NCBI GenBank assembly: GCA_027186245.1
Contig: CP114487.1
Span: 11,403,001-11,467,000, forward strand
Direction: 5' to 3'
DNA length: 64,000 nucleotides
DNA from: Coriaria nepalensis
Lineage: Eukaryota; Streptophyta; Magnoliopsida; Cucurbitales; Coriariaceae
Notes under the pieces: model-generated
Told to the model about the DNA's origin: nothing
The model's input: only the letters and a program-made list of their open reading frames with translations
The model's database searches: none
Made by a program: the position numbers and the translations under genes
Shown here: positions 47,770 to 64,000 of the stretch, in pieces
How positions within the stretch are numbered: the first letter of the stretch is position 1
How the letters are laid out: every line of letters begins with the position of its first letter

Positions 47770-48367
47770 TGATGGATAGGAAATGTATTGATTGATTTGT
47801 TTTATTCTTAGTTAGTTAGACTTACGTATGTGGGTTTTTACTAATCTTTTTTTTTATATTTTCCTTCCGAGTTTTTCTGTAAATGCTTCAATTTTGCATG
47901 GGAGGTATATATATACATCCTCTTTTCCTCGTCGTCTGTTGTTGTTGCTGCATAGCCAGCCAGGCTCTTGTAATGCTATTTCTTCAAGTAATTAGGACCG
48001 TAAATTGGCTTCATCATCTTGATGAAGGTCATTTATTCAAGTAATGAAAAAAGTTATGTGAGTGTTGAAGGTATCTCCACCTTTGATCTCTCTCTCTCAC
48101 TGTCAGTGAATATCTGAATCTCTCATTTTGTTTTCCCTAACACGCTGATGAGACAATGATGGGCCTCCGACCTTTCCCCCTCTCCTGTACATTGTACGAA
48201 ATTTTTACTGCCTCTGGCCTTAGCTCAGCTTACCTATCAACCTCCATTTTTGACAGCTCTGCGACTGCTGACGTCATTTATTACTTACTTCTACATGCCT
48301 TGTGGTCATTGATATCTCTCTTTCTTCCCCACCTGCCGCCATGCATAAGAGAACGAGGGAAGAGTGC

Positions 48368-48404
<37 letters not shown>

Positions 48405-50694
48405 GGGTAGTTAAATATGAAAAATGTGGATATTAATGGCTCGTTTTTTTTTTTGTTTTGTTTTGTTTTTTTGTTTTGTAATATATAGGTAAAACGATAA
48501 TTAATAGATTTATAAATAGAATAAGATTAATAAAAAATTAGAATAATGAAAATTAAATTTATATATATATATATATTTTAATTTTTGAAAATATTAATTT
48601 TTAAATAATTAATAAGAAAATTAATTTTTATCTGATTAATAAATTAAAAAATAAATTATCTTCGTAAATAAAATATAATCAAATAATAAAAATAATATTA
48701 TTTTATTTTTTAATTTTATAGAATCAAAAATAAACGAACTAGGAAAAGGAGAAGGGAATGGAAGGGCATCGAATCAGAATCAGAATCGATCGGAAGAAAT
48801 CAGAGATGCACAACTCTCGTTATACGGTTCAAAGGGAAGCACGCGGTATGGTGACTCATCAATTGCGTCACTATTCACTAGCAGCTAGGTTAGGTATTCA
48901 GTCAGAAGTCAGTCCTATTGTACTATACTATACCCAGCCTGCTGACCTACTTCGACACTGACCACTCTGTTAGACAGATTGCATGGGTTATTGTAAATTC
49001 CATTTCTTCCTCTCCTCTCTCTGTGTCTTTACTCTTGTCTTTCCCCGATCTTTTGTTAGATTCACCTTAACTTCCATTCCAAGATAATATTTACTTGCAT
49101 GCACACCTGATGCATGGCTGATGTCATCCCTCCCCCCTACTCTATCAATTGATATGAACTTTCAAACGCGAGTGGGTTGGGTTGTGAACAAACGAGGGGG
49201 AGGACCGTATCCGCATGCATGCAGAATGAAGCAAGTTGGAGTGGTACGTGGAACGAGTCAGAGAGGAAGAAAGACAGACGGGGTGGCGTACCTATGTAGG
49301 TCTACTTGGCATGACATGGCATGCATTTGTAGTCTTCATCCTTCTCAGACCACAGCGCGCACCTGCTCGACAAAATTTCAAGTTCTGCCATTTTTGACCG
49401 GTAGTGGGCGGCGATGAGAGGAGGAGGAGGATGATGATGATAAAAAAAGGTCCCTCCACATCACATGGGAATTCTCTCTGCCTGCTGCCTTTTCCGGTGG
49501 GCCTGCAGGCGCCTGATCTCATCAGTGTATAGCTAAACCCCTAGCTACATAGTTACATATATAGTGCCCATGTAATGTTGCTTTTGCTGACACCACTCTT
49601 CCCTTCAATCTGAATGTTATTATTGTTATTTTTACTATTTGCCTTCATTCTCTTGTAGGGGAAGAAAACGACCTTCCCTAACTGCCCTTGTCCATCTTCT
49701 GATTTTGAAACTATATTCCTATCCCCCAATTTGCAAAAATTCCCGGACGGGCCTAGCCCAGAGCTCTACTTCTATTATTACTATTCGGCCCATAAACCTT
49801 TTGGGCCGATTGTTGACGTAATATACCCAAGTCTTTTTTATAACACTTTCCAGTTTCCAAGTTTATTACTATTTCTAACGATGTAAATCTCGTATGTATA
49901 AAATATATAGAAATATTAAAGAACGGAAATTATAAATTATTTTAAAAATTCGAACCATTAGAAAAGTGGTTCAATAATATATTTAATGCTATTTATGGGG
50001 TAATTTTATAATTTCGGAAGAGTCGGAGCTGACAAGTAGTAAATATGAAGTTTTATGAGGGTATCTTTCTAAATATATTAAAATATGAATTACTATGCTG
50101 AAAAGCATTGTAAGGGAGAATGGAGATGATGTACTGAAAGTACGATTCACTCCTCACTCCATTCTGACAGACTCAACCAAGTATCCGACTATTAGATACC
50201 AAATCCTCTTGATTTTCAAAGGGCAGTTCCGTCATTTGGGATATAGAAATCAAATTCGATGGAACCTGAGGAGTGATTTGGTAAATTCAACGGCGTAAGT
50301 CATTATGATATCTGCAACAGCAAACTCAATCAACCTATGGTATCGCTGCTTCCGAGATCCTACACTTTCTTCATTTAGTCTTACTCCTTGTAATGAAACG
50401 AAATTGCAAAAAAAAAAACGTAAAATCAAGCTCCAAACTTTCTGTAATTTTTTTAAAATTTTTTTCCTTCTCTTTTTTGCTAAATTTAGAGCCTTCCGCT
50501 CTTAGATTTCCTTCTATATTTTCTTACAATGATTCGTCTTCTAGGTTTGTGTTAAAGTAATGAATTTTTTTTTTTTTTTTTTTGGGGTTAGGCCTTCTTT
50601 TACTTATGGGGGGTGCTTAAGAGGTGAATAAGAGCCGAACAAGCTGCTATCTTCCTATCAGGCATTATCAATTTCTAGTTTCGCTTCAGCAAAA
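47770..50694. other. 2.9-kb spacer, YUCCA 3' UTR and LEUNIG promoter/leader
   Basis: No gene is recognised. Contents: a GA microsatellite (48372-48401), AT-rich sequence to about 48740, three RY-type CATGCA motifs between 49098 and 49325, and a T-run at about 50563-50583 shortly before the LEUNIG leader. Open frames such as 49121-49417 lack similarity. Confidence 0.5.
48372..48401. repeat. (GA)n microsatellite
   Basis: About fifteen GA units downstream of the YUCCA gene. Confidence 0.95.
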
Positions 50695-56222
<5,528 letters not shown>

Positions 56223-56663
56223 AAATGGGAGCTGAACCTTTTTATGGATCCAAATTACTTCTAGTTTTGTCTGTTTTGGTTGTGTAATGTTATACTGAAC
56301 TAGTCCATCTCTTCTGTAACCCTAACCTTAAGGTGAACTAGTTCACAGACTTCCAGGTTTTCCCTTTTGTTCTATAAAACAAAACTCATGATGTAATAAT
56401 ATTAGTAGTAGTTAGATGGGATTGGAACAAATTGTATGAATGTTCCCTTTTATTACAAACAGAGACCCATATCGTTTCATTTCATTCTGCAACACTTTCC
56501 ATACAACATGCTACGTAGCTTTCTTCTTAATAACATCTATCAATCTGCTTGCACTCGACAAAACATCCTCAACCAGGTGTCTTCTACGTTTAGCAAGTTC
56601 TCTAGGATCATTGCAGTCTTTCAGTGTATCGTACGTTGCTTCTGCCTTCTTCACTATGCATAT
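56223..56663. other. Convergent spacer, LEUNIG 3' UTR
   Basis: 441 bases after the LEUNIG stop. They contain its 3' UTR and the 3' flank of the decayed PPR locus. Nothing else is seen. Confidence 0.5.
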
Positions 56664-58105
56664 TCACCTTGCCCGCGAAGAATCATCAGTCCCGCTATGC
56701 GTATTAGGCAAATTTTTGGAATGAGGAAGTAGAGACATCATAGCTTGTAGTTTACGTGCCATATCATTTAACCCCTGTTTCTTCAGTTCATCATTCAATC
56801 TTTGGAAAGTAAGATATTGCGGAATTAGTCCCCTTCGAACCATGTCCAAGAACACACTACGAAAGCTTCTGTAAGTTTGTGCAGTTAGATAAGCAAGTGA
56901 AGAAACATGGTGCTTGTGGCTAAGTCCAAATCATATCCTCTACCTCTCATTTCCTTACTAACTCTAAGAGCCATATCCGGTCTCTCCTCCTCACAGAACA
57001 TCTTCAAGAGAAGATGGTACGCAAGTCGATCCGGGTCATGGCCAGATTCAATCATCTTGTTGTAAGGGTTCATCCCTTCCTCAATTTTTCCACATCTAGA
57101 GAAGTATCTAAAAAAGTAGTTATATGTTGTAGAGGTAGGTGAAAATCCCCTACTTATATCATCATCTTGAGAATCTTACTAGCTCCTTTAAGATCTCATG
57201 CCTTACAAAAACCCTTGACAAGAGAATTGGAAGTAGAAAGATTAGGACCTTGATCTGACACAAAAAAACCGTCTACTACGGGATTATATACAATTGCGTT
57301 CGGTTCGATACCTTCTCTTCTCATCTCATCCACTAATTCAATGGCTATCTCAGCTCGACGCATTCCACAGTATCCTTCCACAAGGGTACCGTATGTCACA
57401 ACAGTCGGTCTCAAATTCATTATTTTCATCTCTGCCCAGAGCCGTTCGGCATGTTTGAGCTTCCACGATCGAAACCATCTGTTCAAAAGTATGTTATACA
57501 CCCGAATTGATGGAGCCCACGAAGGGTCTAAAGCCCCTTTTCCCAATATTCAGAAACTTCCCTAACATGGCCTTCCCTTGAGAGGCAATCGAAGAGAATC
57601 TCAAACATACTGTTTGGTATTGGATTCAGGGATCAAACTAAGATTAGTCGCGTACTCAAAAGTCTGAATTGTAGGTTGGACCATACGTGCACGACCGTAC
57701 GTCCTAATCAAAATTGCAAACACATCAACCGAAACCAAATTGGATTTCTCATCATTTTCATGGATCTGATGAAGAACCAGAGACCAAGCTGAATCAAATT
57801 CCCTCGCCTTTGCAAGCATGTCAATACGGAGCTGAATAGTGTGGGAGACGACAGAAAACTAGGTTTCTTCTCAGCCCCAGAGAAAGAGCGAGTGGAGCAA
57901 TTTGGGAGAAGAATCGAGGTGATCGAATACAGTTTGTAAGAGAATCGAATCCGGAACGACTCCGGTTCAGGTTCAGGTTCAGGTTCAGGTTCAGGTTCAG
58001 GTTCAGGTTCAGGTTCAGGTCCAGAGCACTACCAAGTTCTGGACCGGCACAAATGCTGGGGTCTGTGAGTAGGTTTGTAATGACGGAGAAATCATTTTGC
58101 GCCAA
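56664..58105 (-). pseudogene. Decayed PPR gene, SOAR1 (At5g11310)-like
   Basis: Read on the minus strand, the pieces follow a PPR protein I associate with At5g11310/SOAR1: ITNLLTDPSICAGPELGSALD, a frame containing SSPKLLHSLFLW, AKAREFDSAWSLVLHQI, PSIRVYNILLNRWFRSWKLKHAERLW, TYGTLVEGYCGMRRAEIAIEL, IEPNAIVYNP, KMIESGHDPDRLAYHLLLKM and PQYLTFQRLNDELKKQG. The frame is broken many times: an extra C in the run 57874-57877, a shift near 57825, shifts near 57600 and 57550, a short deletion after VVDG, a TGA at 57196-57198, a TAA at 57154-57156 and a shift near 56880. A hexanucleotide expansion (57964-58019) replaces a conserved N-terminal stretch. In Arabidopsis, SOAR1 restrains ABA signalling and sits next to a CYCA2 gene, as here. 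A functional product is very unlikely. Confidence 0.88.
57964..58019. repeat. (GGTTCA)n hexanucleotide repeat in the PPR pseudogene
   Basis: Just over nine perfect six-base units; on the minus strand they read as alternating Leu-Asn. Confidence 0.95.
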
Positions 58106-60129
58106 TTTTGACTCAGTGGTAGATTCGGGGTGGAGTTCCGATTAACTTTGCCGGGATCGTTGCGCCAAAATTACGAGTTATGCGGATTGTGGGCTTCTTT
58201 TGTACCAAGAGGCCCAAGCCCATGTCCACCTATAGACCCAAACATCAGGTTTTTTCTAGCCCGATAACTAACATGGCCCAATAATTTCAAGAAAAAAAAA
58301 AAGAAAAAGAAAAAAAGGGAGGGAGACATGTGGAGAGTTTGATTCAATATGGATTTGAAAATGGGCTAAAAAATGGTTATGACAGCTCAACTGTTTTAAA
58401 TCAACTCAACAAGGCTCATTAAATAATACCATTTAATGCATTCATTTCTTTAGAAACAATAAATTAAAACTCAATTTCTCCATAACAATATAAATTAATA
58501 ATAATCAATATATAAAATTTGAAAAAATAAAATAAAAAAATAAAAAAATAAAAAATCATACTGGTGGTCACGTGACCCGTTTCTTCTCGACAGGGTGCCG
58601 CATCATGATTGGCGGCAAAGTAGTAACGTACCGGGCCACCCGTCCGTATGAGATAGGAAACCATCTCGGTCACACGCATAAAGGGGGTCCGAAAAAGGAA
58701 AGAAAATTAAAATTATATAAAAAATGGAAAAAAAAGACGCTCCGGGTGAAAATTCCAGAATTGCCCCTCAACAATTTGGAAGTTCAAACTGTACCTCCGT
58801 CCCGCTCGCGCTCCTCCTCTCTCTTTACATCAACGAGACTGAGAGCCTCCCCCTCTGTTCGTTTCAGACAGTTCCTTTCTCTCTCGCTCCTTCTCGCTTC
58901 GTGGAGAGCTCCTCAGGCTGTTCTGAAGCTACTGGAGCTCCCAGCCAAACAGTAAGCTCAGCTTCTCCACTCTCTCTTTCTCTCTCACTATCTCCGATGA
59001 ATGCTTGCATTTTAGCTAATACTGTGGTTGAACCTCGCCGCGCTGTAATTCCTAGGTTTCTGGATCAGCAATGGGCTGAAGATTTTTTCGAAACTATGAT
59101 CTGCATCTTCAGTTTGGCTACTAAGATCTGCGAGAGCGATCTATTGTCAAGAACATGACTGTCTCTTTGTTGTTTTTGACATGTATTTTCTCTCTATTCT
59201 GCTCCTAAAATCCGCATTTCTTCAAGCACATTGTGGATTTTTGGCTCCGTACGTTTAGTTTGTCACTTTATCCTTTATCTTGTAGCTTAGATGTGAAAAT
59301 GTTGAGTCCAAACGTTGAAGAACTTGGTTGTCTTATTATCAACAGTGTTCTCTCGGTCTCAGACTCTCAGTCTCTCTCTCTCTCTCTCTCTCTCTATGCT
59401 GACTGGGGGGACGTGGTCAGTTGAGCTTCTTTGTGTGGATGGCGTTTACTGTGTTTATTGATTATGCTGTCCATGGAAAAAATTAGGTTCTGCCTCTACC
59501 TTTTGTGGTATGCTGATATCTCTAATGCTATTGCAATATGCGTTTCTTTTAGAGTTGCAGTTAACCAATTTTCCTGTTTGGTCACAGAGAAAATGTTTGG
59601 ACGTTCAAAATAAACAGAAATGGGAAATTTTTTTTCTCGATTTAACCACTTTCGTTTTTCTAATTTTCATCAAGACAATTGACTTTTTTTTTTTAACCCT
59701 GGACTCAGAAAATGCTAACGAAAAGCTAAGATCAGAGATGCCGTAGTTGTCCTTTCTCTCCAATTTTCTTGGAAACCAAACACACTGCTTAGTCTCGTCC
59801 TGCCGGTCTCGATCCAACAGGATCGGGCTTGCGTTTTGTAGAATCAACGTCCTCACTCATATTAATGGTCGCTAAAAGAGAATCTCTAAGTGACACTGAA
59901 GGACTAATTTTACACCTTTCATTCTGTTTCAAGGAAATTCCTTTATTTGTTATTCTCTATTTTGAATTATCAAAGATGGCACATCTGCTTATGTTTGTTT
60001 CCATCTTAATTAGTAGCCTCTTCTTCATAAAGCATATTTTCTGACATTGAACTCATGAAAGGGATGCAGGTCCAATGAAATAGATTCCAATTTTAAGTCG
60101 TGGATTGCTCATATACAAGGCAAGCAAAG
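58106..60129. promoter_or_regulatory. Cyclin A2 promoter, leader exon and probable leader intron
   Basis: A-rich spacer to about 58560, then a CT-rich tract (about 58800-58990) typical of a plant leader. A donor near 58951 (AACA|GTAAGC) and an acceptor near 60069 (GATGCAG|G) would bound a leader intron of about 1.1 kb, containing a CT repeat (about 59374-59395). The coding start is at 60130. Open frames in this interval show no similarity. Boundaries are inferred by eye. Confidence 0.5.
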
Positions 60130-63044
60130 ATGAATAAAGAAAATCCGGCTGCCAAAGCTGACAAGCCTACTGTGAGAATCACACGAGCACGGGCTAAAGC
60201 CTTAAGCACATTAGGAGGGGGAGTTCGCCCCTCTAAATCTTCTATTGTAGAAGATCAGAAGTGTGAACTCCGAGGAAACTCTAAAAGAGCAGCATCGGAT
60301 GTGAGTAACCCTGCTGGGATTTCCACTGCTTGCCTTCAGCATAAGAAAAGGGCAGTGCTGAAAGATGTAACAAACATCTTCTGCGAAGATTCTTACAAGA
60401 ACTGTATCGATCCTTATAAAGTTGAGGTAGAAACCAAACTCTATTTAGTTTTTCAACACTGCATACAACTCTATTTTATTGTTGATTGTTGTGAACAAAC
60501 ACAAGTTTGCTAATATGTCCTTCCTTGCTGGTTTGCAGACTACCAAGCAGGTCCTTAGAGGTCCTGCAAATATGGTGCCAAATATCTCTGTAAAAAATTC
60601 ACGAGTGCATGATGATGCGAAGGAAAAATTAGCTGAACATTTGTCCAAAATAAAGGTGGTGGAATCACAAGAGCTTAAAGTAGAAGTGAATACTGAAAAA
60701 ATGGAGAAAGTACTGGAAAGTTTGTGTGAGAGCGTCGGGGGATCTGTTGTAGCAGTATTTATGCATCCTATGCCTGCAAAACCACAATGCCCTAAGAATA
60801 GAGGTCTGTTTTCTGCTTCAAAAACTCTGTAAATTGTACATTGGCTTTAATAGGATTTTCTTTTTCCTTTTTTCCCATAATTTCTGTCCTCAAAGAAAAT
60901 TTCTTGCATTGTAGCTTCATTAGAAAGAGTAACTTCACTTATGGTTGAGATGATTATGATCTGCACTACTATGTTTTCATGTATGTAAAACCTGAATATG
61001 ACGCTGTCAGACTACGTGGTGCAGATGACGATATGGTTTGCGAGAAATTAGGAATCTCAGATGACTCGGGAATCGTTAACATTGACACAAAGACAGAAAA
61101 TACCCATGCATGTTGCTTATATGCCCCTGAGATATACAATAGAATTCGTCTCACAGAGGTTTGTGATTCATGATTAGTTTTCTAGATACAGGAAGAAAAA
61201 AAAAAAAAACACATTTTCACATGCTTCTTAGGGAAGAGAAAACATCGAAACTTGCGGGCTATGTATCTTCTACAGGCTACTTGTGTAGTTGATCCTAAAG
61301 ATTGTTCTTCTTTCTCAGCTTGATCATAGGGCATCGACAAATTATATGGAAAAGCTGCAACAAGAAATCACTGCAAGCATGCGGGGAATTCTTGTTGACT
61401 GGCTTGTGGAGGTTAGTTCACCATGGACTTCGCAGTTCGCTGCACTGGCACTTTATTTTAATCATTCACGACAGAGGGAAACATGATTACAAGTTGACAG
61501 TAGGCACCAAGAAAATAAATATAACTTCTCATGCTTCTCAAAAGAGAATGTTGGTCCTCAAAGGACACCTGAACTCATTTTCGTTCAGTATGGAGTAGTA
61601 TCATGTTAGTAGCTTTCTTATCTATGTTGTTGACGGCCTACCATTTTTCTTTTCAGGTCTCTGAAGAGTATAAGCTGGTGCCTGATACGCTTTACCTCAC
61701 GGTGAATCTCATCGATCGATTTCTTTCTAAAAATCATATTAGAAAGCAAAGACTTCAGCTTCTTGGTGTTGCATGCATGCTAATTGCCTCGTAAGTTCTG
61801 TAATTGTTGCCGTGCTATGAGATAAGATGCAAGTTGATGTGAATTACCTTAGGATGATATTGTATAACGGTGAAATCCGAGTCGAGAATTCAGTATATGC
61901 CAGACGCATATGCATGTTATATAACATTGGAGTTGTCTAAATAATGCTCTCTTTTCCTCTTTGTTTTCAAGAAAATATGAAGAAATCTGTGCCCCACGGG
62001 TGGAAGAATTTTGCTTTATTACAGACAATACTTACAAAAAAATAGAGGTACTTTCTTGGTTGTTTGTTATTTCCATTTATTACTGCCATATTCGGGCTGG
62101 GTTGTCCTGATAGCAATTTCTGGTATATGGCAAGAACACAAAATCTAATTGAAAGTAAAATTCCATATCAAATAGCACCAAATAAGTGTCAGTCATCTGA
62201 TGTGGCAGGTATTAGAAATGGAGAGTGGAATCTTAAACTTAGTGCATTGTCAGCTCTCTGTTCCCACAACAAAAACGTTTCTCAGGTATGATAAAACTCA
62301 CCAACTCTTGTAAACTGTCAATTGGAGTGCAAAATGCTATCTTATTTTGACTAGCAAAAAATAATTTATGTTTCTAGGAGGTACGTTCAAGCAGCACAGG
62401 CTACTTATAAGGTATTCTAGATGGTCTTTACTTTTCTCTGGTATAATAAATGGAAATTCAAGTTTACCCAAAGAGTAATCTGATAAGCTTCCATTAGGTT
62501 CCTTGCGAAGAACTCGAGTTTTTGGCAAACTACTTAGCAGAGTTGACTCTTGTTGAGTACAGCTTCCTAGAGTTCCTTCCTTCTCTGATAGCTGCTTCTG
62601 CTGTGTTCCTTGCCAGATGGACTCTTAACCAATCAAATCACCCATGGGTCTGTGCTTGCTTGAGCTTCTATGGTCCTAATTTGATATTCTTTCATTGTTT
62701 CTCCTTAATGGAAATTTTAACAGTGAAGGAATTTTTCATGTGTTTACTAGCAGAATCCTACTCTACAGCACTATACCAGTTACAAAGCTTCTGAGCTGAA
62801 AACTACAGTCCTAGCCCTGGAAGATTTGCAACTCAACACTAACGGCTCCTCCCTCATCGCTATACGCCAGAAGTATCGGCAACAAAAGGTTTCATCTAAC
62901 CCTTTTATCTACATTATCACCTTGATCCTTGAACAACTTCTTACCAATATTCAGTTTTCTGATTTCTTATTGTTACAACAGTTCAAGTGTGTAGCGGATT
63001 TTACCTCCTCACGGCCCATCCTATCAATTTTTTCTGAAGATTAG
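60130..63044 (+). CDS. CYCA2: A2-type cyclin (CYCA2)
   Basis: Eleven coding exons: 60130-60426, 60539-60828, 61011-61158, 61319-61411, 61657-61790, 61972-62047, 62209-62285, 62378-62411, 62498-62647, 62754-62888 and 62982-63044, giving 498 aa. The N-terminus ([25 protein letters not shown]) is typical of CYCA2, and a destruction box of RxxL type is seen in [13 protein letters not shown]. The conserved linker [21 protein letters not shown] precedes the cyclin box [48 protein letters not shown]. The C-terminal cyclin fold ([21 protein letters not shown]) follows. Role: activates CDKs through S/G2/M and restrains endoreduplication. The exon 2 donor at 60828 was chosen because only it keeps phase with exon 3; the donor at 60803 does not. 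Exon 8 is only 34 nt. Confidence 0.93.
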
Positions 63045-63702
63045 TTAGTCTAATTCCGATGAATAAGGATATTTATGCTATTCCGATGCCGATCATCTTA
63101 CTTAACCCCAACCGTGACAATGGGGAAAGGAAAGAAATCCCCATTTGAACATTACTGAACATTACTATTACTATGACTGCCATGATTGTATTATCACAAG
63201 TTATAAGTTATTGTAACATCTTAGTTCCTGGTGCTTCCAGATGTTTCCTCCTCTCTTTGTAACCTAGGTTTTTAGGCATGCCAGTCTAAGTTGTATCAAA
63301 TTCTTTTTGTATGAAATGTAAGTTAACAAAGAAGGTACACCTCCAGTGTTGCTCTGGTTCGCCCCCTGTTCAAAGTCGCAGGGCAAAGATAACAAATACT
63401 TTACTTTTACCAAACAAAATGAAACAATAACATAAGAAAATTACAACACTAAAAGTCATCTTACAAAAGCCACTCCCATGACCGTCCGGGTCATTTACGG
63501 CCATTTATGGCTACCTTAAACAACCGGCTCGAGCTTCTACTACTATGCCTACAGGCTACAGTTACATTGACTAATGACTAGTTAGGTCTAAATCAATCAA
63601 CACTGTTAGGAACCTAGCAAAAGTTGCCCCTTATTGTTTTGCTTTGCATGCATAAAGATCAACAGGGAAAGAAGAAAACGATGACTCAAACAAGCTCTTA
63701 TT
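63045..63702. other. Convergent spacer, 3' UTRs of CYCA2 and the PP2A B' gene
   Basis: 658 bases between two converging stop codons. No further features are seen. Confidence 0.5.
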
Positions 63703-64000
63703 TTAGCAGGCTGTTGTGGTTGGCCATGGCAGTACTAGGACGGCGGTTTTTTCAGTTATTGGCCGGAGACTAGCCGCATTCTCCAGCTGCTCCCATGCTT
63801 GCTTTCTTTTCTCTGCTGCCAAGTTTGCCCTTTCTTCTTCATCCTTAAAGTGAGCATAGCAGGAGAGGAACAGCTCACCGTCCATCTCCATGAACATCTG
63901 CCTGACATTTAGAGAGTAGTGGAGAACTACTTGGTTCCAATGATTCTGAGCATTCCTCTCCAAGGCTGGTAATATGATGGGCAGTATCACTCTACGGTTA
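63703..64000 (-). CDS. PP2A B' (B56) regulatory subunit, C-terminal part only
   Basis: An open minus-strand frame runs from the right edge to a TAA at 63703-63705, giving the last 98 or so residues. It has VILPIILPALERNAQNHWNQ, LNVRQMFMEMDGELF and EEERANLAAEKRKQAWEQLE, matching the end of the HEAT-like B56 domain of plant B' subunits of protein phosphatase 2A. This subunit chooses substrates and location for the phosphatase. The start and most of the gene lie beyond 64000, so completeness and the B' subtype cannot be judged. Confidence 0.9.
   Translation of the reverse strand, partial: NRRVILPIILPALERNAQNHWNQVVLHYSLNVRQMFMEMDGELFLSCYAHFKDEEERANLAAEKRKQAWEQLENAASLRPITEKTAVLVLPWPTTTAC

Noticed and set aside
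57821..58105. Leu-Asn repeat protein as a novel gene
   Set aside because: The repeat sits inside a broken PPR gene, whose conserved residues appear in another frame on either side. The frame also has no clear ATG.
60539..60803. Earlier donor at 60803 for cyclin exon 2
   Set aside because: It leaves the wrong phase for the strongly conserved exon starting at 61011; the donor after 60828 restores phase.

Overview
The window is nuclear DNA from a flowering plant, very probably a core eudicot. The genes have many short GT-AG introns, AT-rich spacers and microsatellites, and the set includes plant-specific families (YUCCA, LEUNIG, DUF642, CYCA2, PDR-type ABCG, P-class PPR, chloroplast DXS class III). 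No prokaryotic, organellar or viral segment, CRISPR array, tRNA or rRNA was recognised. Gene models were spliced by eye: reading phase was checked across every intron and the joined protein compared with remembered family sequences. All similarity and Arabidopsis locus statements are from memory, not from a search.

Layout, left to right: a possible leftward promoter at the edge; DNMT2 tRNA methyltransferase (+); a decayed PPR gene (+); an Agenet/ENT chromatin-reader gene (+); Ran GTPase (-); a DUF642 cell-wall protein (-); QCR7 of respiratory complex III (-); DXS class III (-); a DUF4864-like plastid protein (+); NAA50 acetyltransferase (-), divergent from an FAD monooxygenase (+); a BAHD acyltransferase remnant (+); a 3.3-kb AT-rich spacer; a full-size ABCG/PDR transporter of 23 coding exons (+); a CHLOROPLAST VESICULATION-like gene (+); a 4.4-kb spacer; a YUCCA1/4-type auxin-biosynthesis gene (+); a 2.9-kb spacer; LEUNIG (+) with a 0.5-kb microsatellite in an intron; a second decayed PPR gene, SOAR1-like (-); cyclin A2 (+); and the 3' end of a PP2A B' subunit gene (-) leaving the right edge.

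The neighbours do not form one pathway, as is normal for plants. The order is nevertheless informative. It appears to combine ancestral blocks that Arabidopsis keeps apart: DNMT2/DUF642/QCR7, Agenet/Ran, DXS3/NAA50/FAD monooxygenase/YUC/PPR/CYCA2, and YUC1/LEUNIG. I found no wholly new system. The strongest second-look items are the two PPR pseudogenes beside intact genes, the loss of catalytic residues in the DXS class III protein, a BAHD gene that has lost its catalytic HxxxD core, two GC-AG introns, a start codon alone in its own coding exon (Ran), and a W-box/G-box cluster upstream of the CV-like gene.
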